The notes under the pieces: generated by a model
What the model saw: the letters and a program-made list of their open reading frames with translations, nothing else
What the model was told of the DNA's origin: nothing
Databases searched by the model: none
Assembly: GCA_036023115.1 (NCBI GenBank)
Contig: JAYKKT010000089.1
Span: forward strand, 22,798,501 to 22,862,500
Origin: Brasenia schreberi
Lineage: Eukaryota > Streptophyta > Magnoliopsida > Nymphaeales > Cabombaceae
DNA length: 64,000 nucleotides
Direction of reading: 5' to 3'
Shown: in pieces, positions 11,832 to 23,170 of the stretch
Layout: each line of letters begins with the position of its first letter
How positions within the stretch are numbered: the first letter of the stretch is position 1
Position numbers and translations under genes: made by a program

Positions 11832-14308
11832 CGTGCATTTGTATGGATCTCTATTGCATCCACATTTTCGCTGAGGAGTTCAATAATAATGGAAATATTT
11901 CTGACGTAGCAGTTGGCTCCTGACAAAAATTGGTGGCAAGACTTCAACGTGAGTGTATTAAACATTTCTGCCAGAAAGGACAAAATGCATCCCTCCAAAT
12001 ACCAACAAGAATTTCATAAAATTTCACTGTCCAACTATGATGGTACTATGGTGCCATAATGCAATAGTTGGAACCATCAACAAGGACTATGAACAATACC
12101 GTAGAAATAAAGGGATGCCAATGTCTTTCCAGGTAATCTAGGATTTAGACCAATCAAACTCAAAAGTCAAGAAAATAAGTTAAACTAATATCCAGAAATT
12201 GTAAAAAAATAAGTTTTCTTCTATCAGTCGGATGCTAATGGTGAAATATTTAAGCTGTTACTGACACAACGAGATGAATACAAGAATTGTAGAGTTTCTA
12301 CTTTAGAAATCCCACCCATTAATTAAGAAGATATAAATGTTTCTTTAAGGAACTAATATAAAACTTGATGCAAGTCAAAATATACTTCAGGGATTACCTT
12401 CTGAAAGCAGTACAATATTTAGGTTCGATAGGGGAAACTGAAAGAAATGCATAGGATTCAATATCTAAGAACATAAGGAATCACCAAACAGTGCCTTTGA
12501 ATGCATGGATAAGCAACAAAATCCTCAGTCATCTACAGCCCTGAAATGCCTTTTCATCACCATGCCATGTAGCATCCAGGACCTGGTCAGTTTGTGACGT
12601 CAAGAAGTGATTGAAGTAAAAGATTAGCATCTTTTAGGTTCTCATCAATAGAAACTTTACAGTGAATTGCCTGATGGTTCACACTAAGGCACAGAAGATT
12701 ACCTTTAGAAAATTTCTTCTTTTATGTTAAGTTGGCAAGTGGGAACATGCCTAACCCAAGTGCATCCTAGGTATCAAATACAAGAGTCACAGCTATGAGA
12801 GAACACCCATTGGGATGAGCTGTACCCCTTTTGCATTGCTTGGAGGCTTGGAGACATAAAAGTAGAAATGCATTAATGTTAAGTACAACATGTTTCAAAT
12901 TGGAAAGCTGAAAACTTCAAAGGTTTATGTTTTATAGGACAAGAGACCATACTATGGCTACCATACAACAAAAGTCAGGAAATCTGCATCAACTTTTTAC
13001 CGTTTATACTACATGAAAGGCAAGTATAATAAGGACAAACTATGATACTGTGAGCAATAAATTATGACCTACTGATTCTATCATAAGGACAAATTGCCAA
13101 ACAACGACCACAGCCATAGCAACGCTCTGCTGTAATTCCCCCCCACACATCAAAAGGCAAATCAGTTAGAAGTTAGCACAAACCACACCAAACAGCATCA
13201 ACATAGGAAACGGAGCAACAGTAATCCCAACATTAAAACAGGGCCAGACCTGCTAGCCTGTACATAGTGCCTTCCCCCTTATCGTTACCATTCTATAAAA
13301 AAAAAATCAGTCCAAACCTTCTGCAATGATATGGCATTTGCAGGACACGCTGTCTCGCATGGTCTTGAGCAAACAGGTGGACAATCTTCTGCATCAAATT
13401 CTAGAAACGAAGAACTAAGTATGAATAAGATCCATATACACACATAAATACATATATACACATTTCACACATATATGTTAGAGAGACAGAGAGAAGTTGA
13501 ACCCTGCTAGCGCAAACAAGTTTACTGGGTCCACTGGGACCAACAACCGCTGGATGAGGGCAATCTTACCCGCTTTCAGAAAATGAAGATCCTCATCATC
13601 ATTAACACTGATCATGATCCACGGGCTCCTTACAGGAATAATCTCCCTGGCCGCCTCAATGCCTTCTCTAACCGCTCCCACAATGGATGCATCGGCAGCA
13701 CAATCTATGCAGTCCACTGCACGATTTGTGTAAATCACGCACCAACAAATACAACCTAAACTGATCACGCTCACTTCCGGTCATAAATAGACCACTCGCT
13801 CAAACCTAACCGCAAATAAATTAACCATCACGACCAGAATCTTAAAATTATTTACCACCAGCAAGAGTGTAAAGAAAGGATAGAATCCTGACATCGACCG
13901 CATCCTGAATTAGAAGGAAGATCGAACTACGTAGGAAAATTCAATCGTGACGAAGACAAGGAGAAGAAGAAAAAGAAGAATCTGACCTCAAAACTAGCCC
14001 CGCAGATCAGTTTAACCCAAACCCCGTTCCTCAGGGACTCAAAGGGAGGCCTGGCGAGGGTCGGAACTCCGACTCTTTCCGGCAGGGTTTTCACTTCCTT
14101 CCATTCGCCAACTCTTCTATTCCCTGAAGAGAAATCGATATTGACGTTCGGAATTTTGGTCGCGTTCGGTTTGTCGGAAACCGGATCAGAAAAAGGAAAA
14201 GTGAGAAAAGTGAGAATGCATGAAGCAATGACGATTGACGGCGATACCTGAACGAACCTGAGAGAGAATCGAAAACGATAAATTGCAGAAGGACGCCCTC
14301 AGCGTCAT
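11832..14308 (-). CDS. LdpA-like double 4Fe-4S protein (5' seven exons, 3' end missing)
   Basis: Homologue of the cyanobacterial light-dependent-period protein LdpA and its plant relatives, probably a plastid Fe-S protein; its biochemical role in plants is not known to me. Exons read from the minus strand: 14308-14248, 14123-13987, 13904-13856, 13716-13570, 13400-13318, 13126-13073, 11919-11832, with GT-AG introns. ATG 14308 opens a Ser/Arg-rich, transit-peptide-like N-terminus. Conserved blocks: NGVWVKLICGASFE, LYTLAGVDCIDCAAD (Cys85, Cys88), VNDDEDLHF. A cysteine cluster C-x3-C-x3-C-x3-CP follows at residues 138-151, then a classical CYGCGRCLAICP 4Fe-4S motif in exon 6. Exon 7 reads SENVDAIEIHTNAR and ends in phase 2. 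Exons 1-5 splice in frame (159 residues); exon 5 to exon 6 does not join in frame with obvious sites. No further exon was found before copia element B, so the C-terminal half is outside the window or lost. Confidence 0.85.
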
Positions 14309-15023
14309 CTTCTTACCTTCACCGCTCTCTTCGTCCGGAGCGACGAAGTGAAATTGGCGCCATGCGAACGGATAGCGCAAATTTAAGAGAAGGACTTTAT
14401 TTTTTTGTCGTGGTTCCGATTTTGAGACTCTTGACCTTCGAAAATCTCCCTCTCCCTCCTCCCATTTCATTTTTTCTTCCGCTAACCCACACAACTTTAA
14501 AGACATCGTATCAAACCATCATCATCTCATACTATCTCGAATTCGATAAAAAAAGGGAAAAAAACGAAGAAAAGAAGCCGAAAAGGAAAAATAGGAGGAG
14601 AAAGCCAATTTGAGTAGGGTTTTAGTTATTTGGTGGGGGTATTGATTGATTTGATATATTTTTTATCATTGATTTGATGTATTGATTTTGTTTTCAATCA
14701 TAATTCAAATGAAAATCAAGATCAAATTTTGTATGTTTCTTGATTCTTATTGTTATTATTTTTTTATTCTTCATCTCATTTTTTTCATTTTTCTTGTTTT
14801 TTATTGTTCTATCTTTTTTTTTTATTTCTTTTTTTCTACAAAATTTGTAAGAATATATTATTCAACTGCGAAAAAGGCAACAAACACTAAATGAAATATT
14901 TGTCGCCCGAGCAAAGAGATTCGACAAAATAGACCCTTACTGTAATTGAGTGGTGTAGAAAGATTGGGTGAGAGAAGAGAGAGAAAGGATGGAATTGAGT
15001 ATGAGAGAAGAAAATATTTATAT
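14309..15023. other. upstream region of the LdpA-like gene
   Basis: Contains the likely promoter and 5' UTR of the minus-strand gene, rich in GA on the plus strand after 14530, then a very T-rich stretch (14640-14850). No clear TATA box or conserved element could be assigned. Short open frames here are low complexity. Confidence 0.4.
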
Positions 15024-15057
15024 ATAACAACAACAACAACTAAGCCTTTTATCATAA
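15024..15057 (-). mobile_element. RTE LINE 3' tail remnant
   Basis: AACAACAACAACAACTAAGC matches the 3' tail of the RTE fragment at 5366 in the same orientation. Only the terminal 30-odd bases are present. Confidence 0.55.
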
Positions 15058-15239
15058 AGAAGAAATTATTTATATGAAGAATAATTTTGGTATTGTTTGA
15101 AAAAAAGGCCTATGGATAGAAAAAATGACGTGTACATATTAACCCTCCAAATTTAATGGACAGGTAAGTCCTAAGCTCCTTAAGTGGTTAGGGTTTCAGA
15201 TTCGATCCCATTCAATAAGACTTTATCAAACAAATACTG

Positions 15240-15700
15240 ATATTTATGTAGACATGTTTGATTCCAGGTTATTAGGAACCAAAACTGAAGTACCTTGGGA
15301 CCGTTTTCGGTTTCAATTTCGGAACCATCGGTTCAAGGGCAGTTTTGACTTCGGTTTCAAAACTGTTTCAATTTTTTATAAATAAGAGCAGATGGATATT
15401 GTGAGAGTCAAATTTTCTACTAACCGCAACTATAAAGAGTGCCCTACCAATGAGGTATTGATCATTATCATAATGAGTGTTGGAAAAAATATATAAAACT
15501 TAGTGATGGTTTGAAACCACTGATTCCAGTTCCAAACTCATTTGTAAATACCATGAACAGTAATTGAACCAGAAAACCCTCAATTTCGGGGCCGCTTCGG
15601 CTGGTGGTGCAATTTTGGTTCGAAACATCGAGCCCGTTCTAGTTACCCCCAGTTCTAGTTCTATTGACGGTGTGGTTCTAATTTGAATCATCGAGCCAAT
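15240..15700. repeat. degenerate GGTTC/GAACC-rich repeat
   Basis: Many diverged copies of words such as GGTTC, CGGTTTC and GGAACC in both orientations. Similar text occurs at 42430-42680 and 56250-56345. No protein-coding sense was found. Confidence 0.5.
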
Positions 15701-15879
15701 TATGGACCAATCATATCTATAGGTGATAAAAGTGTATTCCGTCTCACAAGGGGTTCGACTCGTTCACATCACACCCAGAGCAATATAAGGGCACAGGAGG
15801 GCTAAGCTAAGGGTGACACCTGACTCTTGATTTTGTAATGAGGTTTATACCTCCATACCTTTCTTTCTTTGTTACAAGA

Positions 15880-15980
15880 GGAGGCCGCAGCTCAACACAC
15901 ACTCCATGCACTCTCTTCGGAATTGAACTCTCTACCAACAATACAGGCGTCAACACTTCCTACTAGTTGAGCTAACTCTT
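15880..15980 (-). mobile_element. tRNA-derived SINE-like unit
   Basis: On the minus strand a box-A-like TAGCTCAACTAGTAGGAAGTG is followed by a box-B-like GAGTTCAATTCC and a tail ending GCGGCCTCC. This is the order expected of a polymerase III promoter in a tRNA-derived SINE. It resembles the units at 31661, 59034 and 62430. Confidence 0.5.
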
Positions 15981-17149
15981 TCAGTGCATACCTCCAGATT
16001 TTGTTCTTGTATTCATTTTTTTCTATTCCGTGTAAAAACCCGTCTAGGGGAGTCATAGTTTTGATATAGTATCGAGTCCTTGTAGGATGCGGGTTTTCAG
16101 AATCCAATTCCATTTGGTTTTACATTTGATACAGTTCAGGTATAAAAAACCCTTTTCATTGCAAGGCTATGATTCAACTACCATTTGCTTTAATGAAATA
16201 ATCAGAGAGAGAGAGAGAGAGACTCTCTATTGTCTTCTTCCTCTCCACATGGAGGGGAGGGGAGAGGGAGCAACAGGGTGGAGGACATGCCGACATGAAA
16301 AGGAGAAACAGGTAGGAGGTGGTGGATGGGTGTGGTCTAGGATGTGTCTCCAGGGTGGTGAATCGAGGGGCTGATCAAGTTGAGGGGTCTCGAGCCATCA
16401 CCTAGGTCGTGCCTGGTTGGCAGTCATCTAGCGGGTCATCCGGTAGCAACCCAGTGACATATTCCAAGCCTTATTTTTGTTATGTTGTACCAAAACAGGT
16501 CATCATCTCATGCTACTTTGGGTACACCGTAAACCTGGCCTTCTTTGTTTCCATTATGTCAAGATCTTGTGTCAAGTGTTATATTTCACCAATCTTTTGT
16601 TGGTTGTATCATTTGACACTCATCTTTATACAAGTAAGCTCAAACTCCATGATTATTTTGGGTGGTCATGAGCACCAACTCTTCAAGTAAGGTTCATGTC
16701 AGATTCTCATGTCGTGTCTTATATTAGTAGATTTAGATATTAATTAAGCTCTAATATGAGTAAGGAAGGCAGAAAAAATTCCCCAGAACATTTTCAATTG
16801 AATTTTGTGACGTTTAGGGTTTCAAAGGTTTTTCAAGTAGAGGAGAATGCTATTCATACACCCCTTTTTACTAAACATAAACATAGACCCTTGTTTATTT
16901 TTCTTCAAACTACCCCTCAAAGTTCACAGTCTCGTTCCCATATTCTCTCCCTATGGTTTGCATTCTCCCCTCCTTGCTCCCATATTTTATCCTCCCCTTT
17001 TCTCATCATTCTTCGCTCCCCTCTCACCTGTCTCTGTCTCTCTCCCCATTTGGTCTTTGGCATCAGCCAGACCGCTGGACCTTTCTTGTGTCTTATAGTC
17101 GCCGGTCATGGAGAAGAGATGCTTAGCCATGATTCTTTTTGGGAGAAAT
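15981..17149. other. intergenic, no supported gene
   Basis: Includes a short GA repeat (16205-16222). The longest open frame (16756-17178) is rich in Ser, Pro, Leu and Phe from CT-rich DNA, matches no family I know and overlaps the foldback at 17150. Confidence 0.4.
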
Positions 17150-17290
17150 TGTGGCCTAGACATGTCTCACGAAAGTAGATGTTCTGGGGCTGTGACACCT
17201 TGGATGGGGTCAAGCAACAAGCTTGCATCAACCTGTTTTGCCTGTCACGGCCTGACAACATCTACTGTCGTGAGACATGGCTACGCCACA
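17150..17290. repeat. foldback element with 48-bp inverted arms
   Basis: Arms 17150-17197 and 17243-17290 are inverted copies matching at 41 of 48 positions without gaps, around a 45-base loop. The arms begin TGTGGC and end GTGACA. It may be a small foldback or MITE-like element, or the base of a hairpin transcript. It encodes no protein I recognise. Confidence 0.7.
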
Positions 17291-17759
17291 TAACATCTTT
17301 CTCTCTCTCCCCTCTCTCTATATATGCATACACATTTGGTGTAGATTATAATATGTTGTACCATATCTCTCTCATGCACACATATATATGTGTGTATATG
17401 CATGCACATAACGCACATATACATATGTTAAACATATATTATATATACATATGTTATATCATATCTCTCTCTCATTACGTGTATTATATTGCTTATATTG
17501 CATACTCTATTGTATTTTCATATTCTCTTAACCTTTATTATATTTAGCTTTCTATGTATAAGTAAAAGATTATTAGATATGATCGTGACTAATCTGTTGT
17601 GTGTGAATATGTTGGGACTATTGAAATTTGTTACATGTTATACATGGTACAATGCTAGCTCTTTTTGATGGAAGAAGTGATGTGCTAGTTTCAAGCGATT
17701 GACGAGATATTGTGCATCAATCTAGGTTACCTAAGTAGGAAGGCATTGTTGTTTCAAAT

Positions 17760-18610
17760 GTTGGATCTACCATTGTTGACTGTCTTGATCAAATGGTGAC
17801 AATGATATGCTATGCGTGAGATGACTATAATTTCTTATGATGTCCATGGGATTCTTAGCCTTCATATATGCTACCTTGTAACTTTCATAGGAATGATGGA
17901 GGGCAATGGATAAGATATATATTATGATTGAACTCATCAATATAGGTATCATAAAATAAAACAACAGTAGGTATGGTTCAGATGAGGGAGATTATATCAA
18001 AGCATAAGACATTATTATTCGTATTGTGTTAGATTGGATACATGATATACTAGGATAGGTCAAGAGATAAGATACCAATTTCAATAGTATAGTTGTTGGC
18101 TGATAGAGTATGAAGAATCAACAACTATGCTTGGGGTGAGGCATGGTTAGCCTATTTGTACATATAGTTCAGGAAGTCTTCGTGCAAAGAGATACAATAG
18201 CTTAATGGCCAAGGTACTCTATTTCAAGTAATAATTATTCATTTTGTTTATGTTAATATAGTAATATTTGTTTGATAATTTATAAATAATGACATTTTTT
18301 GTGTTTTAGGCATGAATTATGAGTATTTTTCTGTTTTTAAAGTTGGGTAGCAACCAATGTGGATGGAAGTGTTCTTATAAAGTTCATCTTACTAATCTTC
18401 TTATTACATATCACAGGCAATTGGACTTATTGTGGATCAAAGGACAACTTTATTACTGGAGAAACTATAAAGTCGAGAGCTATCATTTGCCCCTATTTCA
18501 TGATTGGACTCAATGTGTTGGACATCGAAGAGCCTTATGTACCAAACCAACTTGCTAGTCAATTCGATCAATATGAACAAATCTGCTTTAGGACGTACCC
18601 TTATTTAAAG
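17760..18610 (+). pseudogene. plant mobile domain (PMD) protein remnant
   Basis: Broken frames carry PMD landmarks. One is LLTVLIKW followed, after stops, by REMTIISYDVHGILSL (the family's ERWxPETHTFHLP..EMTITLQDV..L.GLP region). Near 18500-18580, IEEPYVPNQLASQFDQY corresponds to the family's ..H.PDRVLRQFG.. segment. PMD proteins occur in plant hosts and in Mutator-like transposons. Stops in every frame make this a relic. Confidence 0.55.
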
Positions 18611-19240
18611 TAGAACGTTTGTGTTTGTTGCATGTTACACGTTTAACATCTAGAGAATATTTTTCAAGTTTACACCACCCTTTTGGGTCTCGTTAGTCTT
18701 TGAGTGTTGGAAGATTGGTGATGGTACTTAGGATTTTAAAGGAATGACTGTCACCTACCCAAAAAGGCTTCAAATTTTGGAGTCAAAGAGTGGTCGGAGA
18801 AAAATGAAACACTAGATGCTTTAATTGATTCAACCTCAAAGTGATCGGAAACAAGCTTGATTCACTATGCGTTGTTGCTTGTGGAAGTAACTCAAATTCT
18901 CAAACTACTACTCTTGTTACTTCAAATGAAAGACAATATGATCAGTCTGCTACACGTGAAAGAAGATATATAATGAAAATGGCATATCATGTCATGCATA
19001 AACAAAGCAATGACGAAGCACCCAGAGCATTAGTAGACATGGCATGGCTCTTTGATTCCAACTAGGCATGTGGCTAGTTCGATTTCCTAAGGTGAATGAG
19101 CACGTGTTTCAGGCTTCAGCTTCTTATTGCGAAAAAAAAGATAGAAAAATGATGAAATAAAAATCAACTAAGGAAATTGTGACAACTAAATATCCCAAAC
19201 AAGGTAAACACTTTGCCTGGTTCTTTTTTTAAGAGTTACT
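18611..19240. other. no supported feature
   Basis: AT-rich sequence. A 74-codon open frame at 18841-19065 has no recognisable motif. Confidence 0.3.
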
Positions 19241-19249
19241 AGAAAAGGA

Positions 19250-21111
19250 TTATAAGAGAACACTTGATAGTTCTCACAACATCCAAAACAATTATATTGG
19301 AAATACTTGTCTTTGCTAATTCATGAGCCACCTTGTTACCCTGCATTCAGACATGAATAAACTTACGGTGTCTGAAATATGCAGTCATTGAAAAACAATC
19401 TTCCATTATATATAACTCCAATGTAGTTATAGAATTTTTCTTTTGTGACTATTTGAATTGCTTTAAGACTATTACTTTCATGATTATGACACGAAAGATC
19501 GCTTCTTTCTTGAGCTGCATGCCTTTCTTTGTTTCTTGAGCTTTTGCTTGTATTGAGAATCGCTTGGCTGCATCCAACTCTGCCACTAGAATTCAACTTT
19601 TTGCATTGTGCAACACAACTTTAAGACTAGCTTGTTCATCCTTTCCTATCGAGGCATCTCTTACTATGCATAATTATACATTTCTCTTTCCCTCTATATG
19701 CCGCTTTTCGTAAAGGAGTTAACTCTACGTCCAAATCGTTGCATACTCATTGAATTTAGTCCGACGGGTGACAAGAACCATGCTCTCCTTACCCAAATAC
19801 AATCTTTAACTGCATGTATTCACATTGAATACCTTGTTTGTATTGATTTGTGTGGGTAGGAAATGCCTCATTGAAATTGAGTATCTTTGACTATTTATTG
19901 GTTTTCCTCATACTCGTCCTAAATTTATCATTCTCATTCACTAGTATACTAATTCTCGAGTCATTGTCTTGAAGGATCTTGATGAAATGGTATATCAACT
20001 TGACTGAGAATAGACCATCTTTCATCTTCTCCAATAAAAAATCATCTTTATGAGCTCTACATGATAACGGGATGCCACTATACATCAAATTCACTTCAAA
20101 AGGAAGGAAAACATCTCATACATGTTTGATTTCCAATCTTCTTTGCTCTTGGCTTATCACCTCATTGACTTTTGCTTGAGGATAGATTAGTATTCATTTT
20201 GGGTTCAAACTTGGTATTCTACAAGTCTTGGTAGATAACCCGTACTCCCATATATCAATAGATTCATTGTATCCAACTGTCCATAGAACTCCTTTTCTCA
20301 TTATCCCAATAGTTTGCCAAACCTCCTCTGAGTGTAATTTCACAATGTACAAGTTGTGCATTTATGATATCAATTTAAAGGAAGTACCTCTCCAATAAAA
20401 AATTATCTTTATGAGCTCTACATGATAACGGGATGCCACTATACATCAAGTCCACTTCAAAAGGAAGGAAAACATCTCATACATGTTTGATTTCCAATCT
20501 TCTTTGCTCTTGGCTTATCGCCTCATTGACTTTTGCTTGTGGATAGATTAGTATTCATTTTGGGCTCAAACTTGGTATTCTACAAGTCTTGGTAGATAAC
20601 CCATACTCCCATATATCAATAGATTCATTGTATCCAACTGTCCATAGAACTCCTTTTCTCATTATCCCAATAGTTTGCCAAACCTCCTCTGAGTGTAATT
20701 TCACAATGTACAAGTTGTGCATTTATGATATCAATTTAAGGGAAGTACCTCTCCAATAAAAAATCATCTTTATGAGCTCTACATGATAACAGGATGCCAC
20801 TATACATCAAGTCCACTTCAAAAGGAAGGAAAACATCTCATACATGTTTGATTTCTAATCTTCTTTGCTCTTGGCTTATCGCCTCATTGACTTTTGCTTG
20901 TGGATAGATTAGCATTCATTTTGGGCTCAAACATGGTATTCTACAAGTCTTGGTAGATAACCCGTACTCCCATATATCAATAGATTCATTGTATCCAACT
21001 GTCCATAGAACTCCTTTTCTCGTTATCCCAATAGTTTACCAAACCTCCTCTGAGTGTAATTTCACAATGTACAAGTTGTGCTTTTATGATATCAATTTAA
21101 GGGAAGTACCT
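19250..21111 (-). mobile_element. L1-type LINE 3' region (degenerate)
   Basis: Minus-strand relic of the C-terminal half of a plant L1-like ORF2. The segment before zf-RVT reads EVWQTIGIMRKGVLWTVGYN then ESIDIWEYGL (family: G..RW.VG.G..I.IW.D.W) and is present three times. Then come IPLSCRAHKDDFLLEKMKDG and LFSVKLIYH (family: D.L.W...K.G.FSVKSAY). Near 19330, MQGNKVAHELAKT is the R.GN..AH.LA end of an RNase H domain. Multiple stops occur; the polymerase core is not recognisable. Confidence 0.65.
20029..21111. repeat. 361-bp tandem triplication
   Basis: Three head-to-tail copies start at 20029, 20390 and 20751, each with CTCCAATAAAAAATCATC or a near form and spaced exactly 361 bp. Copies differ by only a few bases, so the expansion is much younger than the decayed LINE that contains it. 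Confidence 0.92.
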
Positions 21112-21848
21112 TGCTTTTATTACCTTTGTCGTGAGAGATTCCGAGTATTAAGGGATCTTATTGAAATCTTTAATGAATCAGAAGCCTATATCTCTTTGTA
21201 CTTTTCGGCTCACATAGTTTAGGACATTTAAGTAAGTGGACTTTTTGCCTTCGTGGCCACTCAACTAAAGATTGTTCATTTAGAGATAATATCTTTCTTT
21301 CCACCCTCTTAGTTTATTGAGCACGTTTTCTGACAATAAAACAAAAGGCTTGTGTTGTAGATCTTTTGATAAAGGTAGAAAGTCTTGAGTATTCAGAGTT
21401 TCTATCCATAGATTTAATCGTCGACCAACCTTGGTTATAGAATCCCTAGATTGATACTTAGACCGGAGGCTCTTCGGTATAGGTAGAGGAATCTTTTAAT
21501 TGTCTAGCCTCCTCTTATGTAGCACAAGCTAAAAAAACTTGTCATTATAAAAACATAGTTTGGTTACACATGGTGCTCCTCCGGTTGGAAGCCTTCTAAA
21601 TGTCGAGGTGTTCAGGGGTAAGGGTTGAGTTCATATGTTGGATACTCGTATTTCGTGTTACATTGTCAATCACAATTTTGCATGTTGTATTTTGTATAAA
21701 AAGCAAGTCCACCCAAATTCATCCAGATCTTCGTCTTGGTTGGACAATCGAGCTATAGAAGCCGGAGAAGTGTATAGTTTTCGTGCTGACCTTGCATTGC
21801 CAGCTATACTATACAATCATTTGTTTATTTGTACATAGACCATTGTAT
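21112..21848. other. no supported gene
   Basis: Flank of the LINE relic. A 90-codon plus-strand frame (20950-21222) is antisense to the LINE and runs into this stretch; I see no support for it as a gene. Confidence 0.3.
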
Positions 21849-22086
21849 TACGTTGCCTAATTGGAGTAGGTCGAGCATAACGTAGCTAAGTGCTAGAATC
21901 TTATAAAATAAATCGATGTGTCATTTGGATATATCACTCCATGTATATCCAACAAATATGTATAAAGCGGCCTACTCCAGTTAGGCAACGTACTGGAGTA
22001 GGTCGAGCATAACATAGCTAAGTGCTAGAATCTTATAAAATAAATCGATGTGTCATTTGGATATATCACTCCATGTATATCCAACA
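21849..22086. repeat. composite direct plus inverted repeat
   Basis: A 93-bp unit (21862-21954) recurs at 21994-22086, 132 bp downstream, nearly identical. A 22-bp inverted pair (21849-21870 and 21971-21992, TACGTTGCCTAAyTGGAGTA core) matches at 21 of 22 positions and brackets the first copy. Confidence 0.88.
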
Positions 22087-22880
22087 CTATACCCATATGA
22101 GTGTCTTGAGTTTCCCATGTCACATCGCGTGACTCGTATTGTGCTTTATACATGTGTGACTTCAAAGGCCTCTTTGCACCAGAATATCTTATCACTATTA
22201 TCAAGGTGCCTTAACACCAACCAAACTAACGAACCACACAATCTGGCATGTAAGACTCCACAACATCTATGTAACAAATGCATCCATGATATCTCGATAA
22301 CTTATATGTATTGCAATTGAGGTATTTTGTAGAACTATATGATTGTAAATCAATCTGTATTGCATAAAATAACACATAAGTATACATAACATACGAATAT
22401 ATTCTGTTCAAGATACCTTATATGCACTCATCAAGTCTAACCATTACGATATTGAGTTAGCCGATCAATAGAAAATTACCTGTGACAAATACTACCCATC
22501 TATCGGTCTACTCGTGGTTCTCCGTCCTACCATTATAGTCGCATAATGAATTTGAAAGCTGAAAAATACTTATAAATCTATGCCTGAAAATAAAATATAT
22601 AACTTGTTAATTTCTAAGAAAAAGTTTAAATAATAGAAGCAATAATAGTAAAAAAAATTACCTAAAGCAAAGAAGTATTTTACTAAGTTATTATGCTTCT
22701 ATCCGAGATGCCTTGCCTAGTTTTTTATATAAATACGCTAATGTAGATGCACCCTACGCATAACTGTCACCCTCCTACAATTGTATGCCATCAAATAATA
22801 TAGGGTTTTATTTTCATTACTCGCTCTCCTCTTTGCAAAATTAATTCATAACACTTCAAACTTAATAGCCCCGAACTCAA
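22087..22880. other. no supported feature
   Basis: AT-rich sequence with overlapping short frames on both strands and no recognisable motif. Confidence 0.3.
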
Positions 22881-23170
22881 AGACTTCATCAATGCTCATT
22901 CCTAATATATCACTTAGAATTTCTTCCTTACTTAACTATCATCTCTTTTGTTAAGGCAACTAGTTTCCTCCATTGAAAGACTAAGTAATTCGTGGAAATC
23001 GTGAAGTGTGATAGTCATCTCACTCTATTGTATATGGAAGTTGTTTATCTCTGGCTGTCAGCGCTCGATAAAAGCAGTTAGCAATGCATGATCTATCATT
23101 TCATACATTAAGTTCGTTTGTTCAATCATACACAAACAACTTCTATAAGCTCAACCCAATTTTCGGGCCT
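22881..23170 (-). pseudogene. plant mobile domain (PMD) remnant
   Basis: Minus strand reads YEMIDHALLTAFIERWQPE then INNFHIQ*SEMTITLHDFHE and LLSLSMEE. This is the PMD signature (LI.ALVERW.PETHTFHLP.GEMTITL.DV..LLGLP) with an in-frame stop. It is followed by further stops, so the copy is dead. Confidence 0.65.

Noticed and set aside
14186..14506. 106-codon minus frame as the LdpA-like N-terminus
   Set aside because: It starts far upstream and ends at a stop inside intron 1; the ATG at 14308 with a splice at 14248/14123 keeps the frame into the conserved region.
16756..17178. 140-codon open frame
   Set aside because: CT-rich low-complexity composition, no family resemblance, overlaps the foldback.
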